DNA from: Myxococcales bacterium
GTDB taxonomy: Bacteria; Myxococcota_A; UBA9160; JALSIO01
Reading direction: 5' to 3'
Assembly: GCA_026989995.1 (NCBI GenBank)
Contig: JALSIO010000598.1
Coordinates: 1-13,574, forward strand
Length of the DNA stretch: 13,574 nt
This document shows, one piece after another, positions 7,241 to 13,574 of this stretch. Every line of letters starts with the position of its first letter. Within the stretch, counting starts at the first letter, position 1. The position numbers and the translations under genes were made by a program. Below the pieces are notes generated by a model. It did no database searches. It saw nothing but the letters and a program-made list of their open reading frames with translations, and was not told the DNA's origin.

Positions 7241-7377
7241 CGCCGGGCCGCACGCGGCCGGTGCTCCCCGCCGGTCCGGCGTGGCCCGCGCCGAGCCGCG
7301 GGGCGGCGCCGACCCCGCCCTCGCCGGAGCGGAACTCCTGGCGCGTCTGTTGCGCGGAGCTGTGACGGGGACCTCCC

Positions 7378-8420
7378 GTGGGCGCTGAAAGCGCGGTCCG
7401 CTTCGGCGTGGTCGGGCTCGCGCACCCGCACGTGCTCGCCCAGGTCGCGCTGCTCGAAGCCGCCGGCGGCGTCCTGGCCGGCTGGGTCCCCGGCCGCGGG
7501 GACCCGGCGACCTCTCCGAGGTTCTCGGCCGCCTGCGGCCCGGGGTACCCCGGCTGCCGGGTCTGGAGGAGATCCTCGCCGACCCGGCCATCGCCCTGGT
7601 CGTGGGGGCCCCGCCGCCCCCGGAACGGGCCCACGTGGCGGTGCGGGTGCTTCGCGCCGGCAGGGACGTGCTGATGGACAAGCCCGGCGCAATCCGGCTG
7701 GCGGAGGTCGATCGGATCCGCGCCGCGGCGGGGGACACGGGGCGCCGGTAGTGGGTGTTCTTCTCCGAGCACATCGCGAGCCCCTCCCCGCTCCGCGCCG
7801 AGGCGCTGGTCCGCGACGGCCGGCTCGGCGAGCTCGTGCACGTGATCGCGCTCGGTCCGCACCGGGTCGGCCCCGGGCCGCGGCCCGCCTGGTTCTACGA
7901 CCGCGAGCGCTCCGGGGGGCATCCTCGCCGACCTCGCCTCCCACGCAATGGAGCAGGTCCTCGCGCTCTTCGGCGAGGCGTCGGCCGAGATCACCCTGGC
8001 CCGGGTCTCCAACCACGCGCACCCGGCGCACCCGGGCTTCGAGGACCTCCGCGAGGTCGCGCTCCGGGTGGGTTCCGGAAGCGCCTACGTCCGGGTCGAC
8101 TGGCTCACGCCGGAGGGGCTGCCGACCTGGGGCGGCGTGCGCCGGCTCCTCACCGGAACGGAGGGCACCCTCGAGGTCCGCAAGACGGTCGATCCGGGCG
8201 GCGCGCCGGGCTCGGACCACCTGATCCTCGTGGACCGGCAGGGGGTCCGGCGGATCGAGGCCGCCGGGACCCCGGTGCGCTTCGGGGAGCTGCTCCTGCG
8301 CGACGTCGCCACCGGCAGCTCGGAGGCTCCGCCGGTGGAGCGCTGCCTCCGCGCCACCGAGCTCGCGTTGCGGGCCGAGGCGCTCGCCGCCAGACCCACG
8401 GGACCGCGCCCCGCCGCTGA
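7378..8420 (+). pseudogene. Gfo/Idh/MocA-family oxidoreductase, broken by two frameshifts and an in-frame stop
   Basis: Pieced together across frames, this is an NAD(P)-dependent sugar- or cyclitol-type dehydrogenase of the Gfo/Idh/MocA family. The first frame (GTG at 7378) gives the Rossmann start RFGVVGLAHPHV (8-19). Near 7484-7509 the frame slips (one base missing or two extra) into LEEILADPAIALVVGAPPPP and the family's catalytic-Lys motif DKPG. A TAG at 7749-7751 then interrupts the stretch before VFFSEHIASPSPLRAE. At the six-G run 7914-7919 one G too many moves the frame again, into ILADLASHAMEQ (likely catalytic His), GYVRVDWLTPEGLPTWGG-type sequence, and a C-terminus near LALRAEALAARPTG. 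The last frame does not stop where the family should end but runs on to 8763, antisense to the neighbouring SDR; the adjacent frame stops at 8420. Lesions this numerous favour a decayed gene over sequencing error, but assembly errors cannot be excluded. Confidence 0.8.
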
Positions 8421-8446
8421 GCCTTCCTCCAGCCGCCGGCCGGCGA

Positions 8447-9349
8447 TCAGTCCAGGTCGTGTCCGTCCATGCCGGCGTTCTTCCGGGCGCGCGAGACCAG
8501 CTCTCGCACCACCGGTCCGAGACGGGTCGGATCGTCCACCGGATCGTGGATGGGGCCGCGGTGCCAGCCCTCGGCCACGGCGAGCAGGCGCCCGGAGGCC
8601 TCGAAGACCCGGCCGGTCACGTCGGAGGACTCGCGGCTGGCCAGCCAGGTGCAGATCGGTGCGATCCACCGGGGGTGCATGCGCTCGCGATCCTCGGGGC
8701 CGGCCTGGCCCATGCCGAGATCCTCGGTCATGCGGGTCAGCGCGCCGGGGGCGATGGCGTTGACGGTGACGCCATAGCGCCGCAGCTCGCGCGCCGCGAT
8801 GATGGTGAACGCCGCGATCCCCGCCTTGGCCGTGCCGTAGTTGGTCTGTCCGGGATTTCCGTAGATCCCGGACACGGAGGTCGTGTTGATGATCCGGGCG
8901 TCGCGGGGCTGCCCCGCCTTGGCCTGCTCCCGGAAGTAGGCGGCGGCGAAGCGGGAGGGCGCGAAGGTGCCCTTGAGGTGCACCCGGATCACCGCATCCC
9001 ACTCCTCCTCGCTCATGTTCACGAGCATCCGGTCGCGGAGGATGCCGGCGTTGTTCACGAGCACGTCGAGGCCGCCATAGGTGTCGAGGGCCTGCTGGAT
9101 CAGGTTCTGCGCGCCCTTCCAATCGGAGACGTCGTCGGTGTTGGCGACCGCCTCCCCGCCGGCGGCCCGGATCTCGTCGACCACCTGTTGGGCCGGCCTG
9201 GTGGATGCGCCACTCCCATCGCGGGCGCCGCCGAGATCGTTGACCACCACCCGGGCCCCGTGGGCGGCGAGCATCTTGGCGTGCTCGGCGCCGATGCCGC
9301 GCCCGGCACCGGTCACGATGCAGATCCGGTCCTCGCAGAAGCCAGCCAT
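8447..9349 (-). CDS. SDR-family oxidoreductase, probable (3R)-hydroxyacyl-CoA dehydrogenase-like (PRK07791/MFE-2 type)
   Basis: A 300-residue NAD(P)-dependent short-chain dehydrogenase. The cofactor motif TGAGRGIG is at 13-20 and VVNDLGG at 35-41 selects the nucleotide. NNAG is at 99-102 and the catalytic set is S158, Y171 and K175 (YGTAK). The ARIINTTSVSG block and the C-terminal VTGRVFEASGRLLAVAEGW (244-262) are typical of the PRK07791 group and of the dehydrogenase units of peroxisomal multifunctional enzyme 2, which oxidise 3-hydroxyacyl-CoAs. About 40 extra residues follow the usual SDR core, as in those relatives. I chose the ATG at 9349 because it starts just before the Rossmann fold and has GGAGG (9356-9360) upstream; a longer frame from 9478 adds a low-complexity Arg/Gly stretch. 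It could supply the third beta-oxidation step for the neighbouring dehydrogenase/ligase genes. The substrate is inference; a plain 3-oxoacyl reductase is possible. Confidence 0.92.
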   Translation of the reverse strand: MAGFCEDRICIVTGAGRGIGAEHAKMLAAHGARVVVNDLGGARDGSGASTRPAQQVVDEIRAAGGEAVANTDDVSDWKGAQNLIQQALDTYGGLDVLVNNAGILRDRMLVNMSEEEWDAVIRVHLKGTFAPSRFAAAYFREQAKAGQPRDARIINTTSVSGIYGNPGQTNYGTAKAGIAAFTIIAARELRRYGVTVNAIAPGALTRMTEDLGMGQAGPEDRERMHPRWIAPICTWLASRESSDVTGRVFEASGRLLAVAEGWHRGPIHDPVDDPTRLGPVVRELVSRARKNAGMDGHDLD

Positions 9350-9577
9350 GTTCTTCCTCCTCTTCCTCCCACCTCCCGCGCCCGCGGCGCGGCCCTGGCC
9401 ACCGGCCCGGGAGCCCCCTCGGGCCGGGCGCGGGAAACGTAGGCCATCCGAAATGGGGTCGGGACCACCGGGGCGCACCGAGGAGCGGCTTCATGATTCC
9501 GAGAGGCGGCCTTTCTACTCCTCCTCGGGGCCGGCCGGGACGCGGGGCGGGCGTGGCCGGCCGGAAGGGAGGACCGG
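9350..9577. promoter_or_regulatory. Divergent intergenic region between the SDR and the hemerythrin-fusion gene
   Basis: A 228-bp stretch with genes leaving it on both sides, so it should hold both promoters. On the + strand, TTCATG and TCTACT (spaced 18, around 9490-9522) make a weak promoter candidate for the rightward gene, and AAGGGAGG just before 9578 is its ribosome site. On the - strand the purine-rich GGAGGAAGAGGAGGAAG run next to 9349 contains the SDR ribosome site. No clear operator or terminator is seen. Confidence 0.3.
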
Positions 9578-11362
9578 ATGCACGCCGAAGCCCACCCGGA
9601 CGCCCCCGGACCCGGCGAGGCGCCGGCCGCAACCGCGGCCCTCCGGGAAGACCACCGGCTCATCCGGCGGGTCGTGGCCGGGCTCGAGGACCGCCTCGCC
9701 CGCGCCGCCCGCGGCGAGAAGCTCGCGGCGGAGGCCGTGGCCGCCTGCCTCGTGTTCTTCCGGGACTTCGAGCACGGCGCGCACCACGCCCGGGAGGAGC
9801 TGCTCCTCGGCAGCCTCGAGGCGGCTGGCGTGGATCCCGCCGGCGGCCCCCCGGCGATGGTGGAGGCCGAGCACGGCTTCGGTGCGGGACTCCTCGAGGC
9901 CTTCCGGGCGGCCTTCGACGCCTACCGCGACGCGGGCGACGCCGCCCTTCCGGAGCTGCTGCGGCAGGCAGACGCCTACACCACCTTCCTTCGGCGTCAC
10001 GCCGACAAGGAGGAGCACTGCCTGTTCGGCTTCGCGGACCGGGTCCTCGCCGGGGCTCGGGCCCGCGAGCTCGCCGCAGCCGCCGCGGAGCTGGCCACCG
10101 ACGCCCGCCTGGCCACGCGGGAGCTGCAGGCGCGAGAGCGGGTGGCCCGGGCGCTGGGGGGCGCGGGTGGGAAGCTCCCCGCCCGGGAGTCCGGGACCCC
10201 CCCGCCGCTCCCACCGGCACCGCCGGAAGCCGGAGCGGAGCGGCCGCCCGGCCCGATGCGGTGGCACGAGGCCGCCGTGCAGATCCCGCCCGACCCGGGC
10301 TCCGAGCTGGCGCGGCACCTGCGGGCCGCCTACGCGAGCCCGCCCGTGTCCGCCCTCCGCGCTGCGCTCGCCCGGGTCGGCGCCGAGCTCGACCCCACCC
10401 CGTTGCTCACCAAGGTCCTCCCGGATCAGCGCCTCCGCGTCTTCTTTCCGGTGCGGGGCGGCCCGGATGGCCTCGGGCTCGGGCAGGTGGTCGCCGCCGT
10501 GCTGCTGCACGATCTCTCCTCCGGCCGGACGCTCTACGCCCACCCGGTGCACGCCGGCCCCGGCACCAACCCCCTCCTCCGGCACCTCGGCGGGCCCATG
10601 GCCCGGCCCAAGGCGCAGGAGGGAGAGAACGGCGACCGGGCCACCCTGCGCCTGCTCGAGCACAAGCGAGCCATCTGGGCCGCCTTCCGGGAGGAGGCGG
10701 CCCGCGAGGATCCGGACAGGGCCGCCGCGCGGTGGCGCGAGCGCTACGCGTTCTCCCTGGTACGGCTCTACTTCTGCGAGCGCTGCTCGGCGTGCCGCTG
10801 GGGCAACCCGTCCTACGAGGGAGTCGGCGGCACGCCGTGGCTCCCGGCCGGGGTGCCGGAGCGGGATCCGGGGCTGCCCGCGCCGTCCGAGGCCGAGCGG
10901 GAGCTCGCCCGCCGAGCCGCCGGGAGCGAGGCCTTCGCGGTGGAACAGGCCTACGCCCGGCGCGGCGGCTTCGAGATCCTGGCGGAGCCGCTGCTCGTCG
11001 GGGAGGCGGGGGACGAGGCGGTGGTGATCTTCCCGAGCGACGCGTGCCTGATCGAGGCCGGGTCGCTGGTGGGGGCGGCCGCCCACCTGGACCCCGCCTC
11101 GGGCGCGGTCCGCCACGTGCACTGCCTTTCCGCGGGGCCGGAACCCGAGATGGTCTTCCTCCACGGCGACCGCGCCCTCGGCCTCGGGCTCCCCGGCGAC
11201 GAGGCCCGCCGGCGCGCCTATGCGGCATTCCGCGAGGAGGCGTGGCGCCAGTTCTGGCTGTGGGAGCTCGAACGGGGTCTGGCGGAGGCGAGCCGCACGT
11301 GGCTCGAGGCGTACCACCGCGCCCTCGCCCGCCTCTTCGGCCTCCTTCCCGCCGCGCCCTGA
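9578..11362 (+). CDS. Hemerythrin-domain protein with a large C-terminal region of unknown function containing CxxCxxC
   Basis: A 594-residue cytosolic protein. Residues about 20-165 form a hemerythrin-like (HHE) helical bundle that would bind a non-haem di-iron centre. Likely ligands are H26 (REDHRLIRR), H70 with E74 (HHAREEL), H99 (VEAEHGFG), H141 with E145 (RRHADKEEH) and possibly H147. Residues 166-195 are helical and 196-228 a Pro/Ala-rich linker. From about 229 to 594 I recognise no domain. This part has strand-like segments (LRVFFPVRG, VVAAVLLHDL), a CERCSACRWG motif (C400, C403, C406), further strands near 464-515 and a helical, Trp-rich end (AWRQFWLWELERG). The cysteines could bind Zn or an Fe-S cluster. 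No signal peptide or membrane helix is seen. The ATG at 9578 follows AAGGGAGG (9565-9572). Its stop lies 7 bases from the facing ligase gene. An oxygen, NO or redox-sensing role is a guess from the hemerythrin domain alone. Confidence 0.85.
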   Translation: MHAEAHPDAPGPGEAPAATAALREDHRLIRRVVAGLEDRLARAARGEKLAAEAVAACLVFFRDFEHGAHHAREELLLGSLEAAGVDPAGGPPAMVEAEHGFGAGLLEAFRAAFDAYRDAGDAALPELLRQADAYTTFLRRHADKEEHCLFGFADRVLAGARARELAAAAAELATDARLATRELQARERVARALGGAGGKLPARESGTPPPLPPAPPEAGAERPPGPMRWHEAAVQIPPDPGSELARHLRAAYASPPVSALRAALARVGAELDPTPLLTKVLPDQRLRVFFPVRGGPDGLGLGQVVAAVLLHDLSSGRTLYAHPVHAGPGTNPLLRHLGGPMARPKAQEGENGDRATLRLLEHKRAIWAAFREEAAREDPDRAAARWRERYAFSLVRLYFCERCSACRWGNPSYEGVGGTPWLPAGVPERDPGLPAPSEAERELARRAAGSEAFAVEQAYARRGGFEILAEPLLVGEAGDEAVVIFPSDACLIEAGSLVGAAAHLDPASGAVRHVHCLSAGPEPEMVFLHGDRALGLGLPGDEARRRAYAAFREEAWRQFWLWELERGLAEASRTWLEAYHRALARLFGLLPAAP

Positions 11363-11369
11363 GCGGCCT

Positions 11370-12929
11370 TCAGGAGACCCGGCGCTCGCGCCCGGCCCAG
11401 TACTTCTCCCGCAGCACCTTCTTCAGCACCTTGCCGCTCGGGTTGCGCGGGAGCGATTCCACGAAGTCCACCGAACGCGGTCGCTTGTACCCCGCCAGGC
11501 GGCCGCGAGAGAACTCGACGATCTCCTCCTCCGTGGCCTGCGCACCGGGCCGGAGCACGACGATCGCCTTGACCGTCTCCCCCCAGCGCTCGTCCGGCAC
11601 GCCGATCACGGCCACGTCGGCCACCGCGGGGTGCTCGAAGAGGACGTTCTCGACCTCCCGGGGGTAGATGTTCTCGCCCCCGGAGACGATCATGTCCTTG
11701 ATCCGGTCCTCGAGGGTGATGTAGCCCTCGGCGTCCATCCGCCCGGCGTCTCCGGTGTGCAGCCACCCTCCGCGCAGGGCCTCCTCCGTCGCCTCGGGAA
11801 GGTTCCAGTAGGCCCGCATGAGCTGGGGTCCTCGGGCCACGACCTCCCCGATCCCCCCGCGCGGCACCTCCCTCCCCTCGGCGTCCACGATGCGGATCTC
11901 CGTCGCCGGGAGCGGCCGGCCCGCGGAGAGGAGCAGCTCCGGACGCTCCCGCAGCGCCCGCCGGTGGTCCTCCGGCGTCAGGAGGGTGAGCTGGGCCGTG
12001 GTCTCGGTCATGCCGTAGCCCTGCGCGAAGTCGCAGCGGAAGACCTCCATCGCCCGGCGCAGGGTCTCGGCCGCGATGGGCGAAGCCCCGTAGACGATGA
12101 GCCGGAGATCGTCGTAGGAGCGGTCGGCGACATCGGGAACGAAGGCGAGGCAGGCCTGGATCATCGCGGGCACGAGCGTGGTGCGGGAGATCGCATCCTC
12201 CGAGAGGGCCCGCACCACCTCGCCGGGGGAGAAGTCCTCGTGGATCACGAGGGTGCCGCCGCCGAGCGAGGTCCCGAGGGCCGTCACCGCCGCGGCGGCG
12301 TGGTAGAGGGGGGCCACCACGAGCACGCGGTCGCGGTGCTGCACCTCCACCGAGACGAACTGCTGCATGAACTGCGAGAGGACGGCACGCTGGGTGAGCA
12401 CGGCCCCCTTCGGCCGCCCGGTCGTGCCGCTGGTGTACATCTGGTAGAGGTCGTCGTCGGGCGAGACCCGGGCCTCGGGGGGCGCGGCCTGCTCGACCCC
12501 GGCGAATTCCTCGAGGCCCACCCAGCCGGGCGGCGCGGGGGCATCCTGCGCCACGAAGGTGCGTGCCTGGGGAAGATCCTTCCGGATTCCCTCGATGGTC
12601 TGCACGTACTCGCCGCGGGCCACCACCAGCTCCGCCCCCGCATCGGAGACGACGTAGGCGAGCTCGGCCGGTGCCAGCCGGTAGTTCAGCGGCACGGGGA
12701 CGGCACCGATGCGCGAGGCCGCGAAGAAGAAGACCGCGTACTCGAGGTTGTTCTTGGCCAGGTAGGCGAAGCGGTCCCCGTGGCCCACCCCCGCGCGGAG
12801 AAGTGCCCGGGCGAGGCGGTTCGAGAGCGCCGCCGCTTCGCGGTACGAAAGTCGCCTCTCCCCCTGCTCCGAAAAGGTGCGGTCGGGATGTTCACGAGCC
12901 TGGTAGTCGAGGAAATCGTGAAGCAGCAC
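11370..12929 (-). CDS. AMP-binding acyl-CoA synthetase (long-chain-fatty-acid--CoA ligase-like)
   Basis: A 519-residue adenylate-forming ligase converting a fatty or aromatic acid to its CoA ester. All signature motifs are intact: P-loop YTSGTTGRPKG (165-175), adenine motif GYGMTETTA (304-312), TGD with the ribose-binding Asp (392-394), hinge and A8 motif DRIKDMIVSGGENIYPREVE (two blocks, about 408-427) and the adenylation Lys in NPSGKVLKK (K500). Length matches the family. I chose the GTG at 12929 (product beginning VLLHDFLDYQAREHPDRTF) because a strong GGGAGG site lies directly upstream at 12934-12941 and homologous ligases start this close to the LxYQAREHPD segment. An in-frame ATG at 12995 would add 22 residues and overlap the upstream SDR by 8 bases. 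It follows the SDR by 58 bases on the same strand, likely as an operon. It differs from the 4997-6625 ligase in subgroup, so probably handles another substrate. Confidence 0.92.
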   Translation of the reverse strand: MLLHDFLDYQAREHPDRTFSEQGERRLSYREAAALSNRLARALLRAGVGHGDRFAYLAKNNLEYAVFFFAASRIGAVPVPLNYRLAPAELAYVVSDAGAELVVARGEYVQTIEGIRKDLPQARTFVAQDAPAPPGWVGLEEFAGVEQAAPPEARVSPDDDLYQMYTSGTTGRPKGAVLTQRAVLSQFMQQFVSVEVQHRDRVLVVAPLYHAAAAVTALGTSLGGGTLVIHEDFSPGEVVRALSEDAISRTTLVPAMIQACLAFVPDVADRSYDDLRLIVYGASPIAAETLRRAMEVFRCDFAQGYGMTETTAQLTLLTPEDHRRALRERPELLLSAGRPLPATEIRIVDAEGREVPRGGIGEVVARGPQLMRAYWNLPEATEEALRGGWLHTGDAGRMDAEGYITLEDRIKDMIVSGGENIYPREVENVLFEHPAVADVAVIGVPDERWGETVKAIVVLRPGAQATEEEIVEFSRGRLAGYKRPRSVDFVESLPRNPSGKVLKKVLREKYWAGRERRVS

Positions 12930-12987
12930 GGCGTCCCTCCCGAGGCGTACCGGGAAGACTAACACCCCGACGTGACGGATCCCCGCC

Positions 12988-13574
12988 CTACCCACCCCCG
13001 CGGTGGAGGGCTCCTACGGTCCGATCGCTGAGCCAGTCCACGAGACCGGGCGCGAGACGCTGGGCCAGGACCGCGAGCCGCCCCTCGAAGCCCGGGACGA
13101 TGAGCAGGCGCCGACGGCCGAGGCCGCGCACCAGCGCCTCGGCCACCGCGTCGGCCGAGAGCACCCGGGCCCGGGCCGAGATGGCGGCGGTCTCCGGGGG
13201 CTTGCGCCGGTTCTCCTCGGCAAGACCGGGGGTGTCGGTGTCCGGGGGGCAGAGCACGTGGACCCGCACGCCCCGGGGCCCGAGCTCCCGGCGAAGCGCC
13301 TCGGAGAAGCCCACCACGGCGAACTTCGAGGCGCAGTAGTCGGTGTAGCCGAAAACACCGGTCAGCCCCGCGAGCGACGCGGTGTTGACGACGATGCCCC
13401 GGCGTGCCACGAGGGGTTCGAGGAGCGCGCGCACGGTGTACCAGGTGCCGAGGAAGTTCAGCCGCAGCGTCTCCTCGACCTGCCCCTCCGGGATCTCGTC
13501 GAAGTGCGCGGGCCTCGCCCGCCCGGCGCAGTTGAGCAGCAGGTCGGGCGGCCCCACGGTCCCGACCACCTCGT
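12988..13574 (-). CDS. SDR-family oxidoreductase, 3-ketodihydrosphingosine reductase (KDSR)-like, N-terminus cut by window edge
   Basis: The C-terminal 194 residues of a short-chain dehydrogenase; the Rossmann TGxxxGIG segment lies beyond 13574. Visible parts are PDLLLNCAG (the NNAG-equivalent), NTASLAGLTG with the catalytic Ser, and YCASK with the catalytic Tyr and Lys. After these comes CPPDTDTPGLAEENRRKPPET. This PPDTDTPG...EN..KP.ET stretch is the hallmark of the KDSR-like SDR group, whose eukaryotic members reduce 3-ketodihydrosphingosine in sphingolipid synthesis. The tail has a hydrophobic segment (LLIVPGFEGRLAVLAQRL) that may associate with the membrane. A GTG at 13569 is merely internal, because the frame is open to the window edge. 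It precedes the ligase gene by 58 bases. Subgroup assignment is good; whether the substrate is a sphingoid base or another long-chain beta-keto compound cannot be told. Confidence 0.88.
   Translation of the reverse strand, partial: EVVGTVGPPDLLLNCAGRARPAHFDEIPEGQVEETLRLNFLGTWYTVRALLEPLVARRGIVVNTASLAGLTGVFGYTDYCASKFAVVGFSEALRRELGPRGVRVHVLCPPDTDTPGLAEENRRKPPETAAISARARVLSADAVAEALVRGLGRRRLLIVPGFEGRLAVLAQRLAPGLVDWLSDRTVGALHRGGG

Noticed and set aside
9350..9478. N-terminal extension of the SDR to an ATG at 9478
   Set aside because: The added 43 residues are Arg/Gly/Pro low-complexity, and GGAGG lies directly before the ATG at 9349, where SDRs normally begin.
9515..11317. 600-residue open frame on the minus strand
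   Set aside because: It mirrors the hemerythrin-fusion gene and has biased composition and no motifs, whereas the plus frame has HHE ligands and a ribosome site.
11220..12962. 580-residue open frame on the plus strand
   Set aside because: It is antisense to the intact AMP-binding ligase and is His/Gly/Arg-rich without any recognisable fold.
12930..12995. ATG at 12995 as start of the second ligase
   Set aside because: It would overlap the upstream SDR and lacks a clear ribosome site, while the GTG at 12929 has GGGAGG upstream and gives the family length.
1..13574. CRISPR array, tRNA, rRNA, insertion sequence or prophage signals
   Set aside because: No regularly spaced direct repeats, cloverleaf-like sequence, transposase motifs or terminal inverted repeats with target duplications were seen on reading both strands.

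Overview
The window is very GC-rich (third codon positions almost all G or C) and reads as a chromosomal piece of a lipid- and acyl-CoA-degrading bacterium. Exported proteins carry ordinary Sec signal peptides and Shine-Dalgarno sites are GGAGG-like. The paired acyl-CoA dehydrogenases, FadD19-type ligase and multifunctional-enzyme-type SDR are best known from Actinobacteria, but also occur in high-GC Proteobacteria, Myxococcota and Binatota-like lineages. I would guess one of the Gram-negative lineages, but the sequence does not settle it. I see no tRNA, rRNA, CRISPR array, insertion sequence or phage gene.

Layout. Positions 1-1295 (-) hold a GabD-like aldehyde dehydrogenase whose C-terminus is cut by the window edge. 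Diverging from it are a small PGPGW membrane protein (1425-1769) and an unrecognised secreted four-cysteine protein (1910-2416). A hairpin plus T-run (2536-2564) separates these from a likely operon: two overlapping acyl-CoA dehydrogenase genes (2600-3805, 3805-4920) and an acyl-CoA synthetase (4997-6625). Next comes a small secreted Lys-rich protein with a GTG start (6798-7226). A Gfo/Idh/MocA oxidoreductase follows that is broken by two frameshifts and an in-frame stop (7378-8420).

The right third has a PRK07791-type SDR on the minus strand (8447-9349). Diverging from it is a 594-residue protein with an N-terminal hemerythrin domain and a large unrecognised C-terminal region containing CxxCxxC (9578-11362). 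Facing that gene tail-to-tail are a second AMP-binding ligase (11370-12929, -) and, upstream of it, a 3-ketodihydrosphingosine-reductase-like SDR whose N-terminus is cut by the right edge (12988-13574, -).

How the genes work together (inference): the ligases would activate carboxylic acids to acyl-CoAs, the dehydrogenase pair would introduce the alpha-beta double bond as an alpha2beta2-type enzyme, and the SDR at 8447-9349 could oxidise the 3-hydroxyacyl-CoA. That fits beta-oxidation of bulky or branched acids such as sterol side chains. No hydratase, thiolase or ring-cleavage gene is visible, so the substrate is unproven. The least explained items are the hemerythrin fusion, the four-cysteine secreted protein and the multiply broken oxidoreductase.
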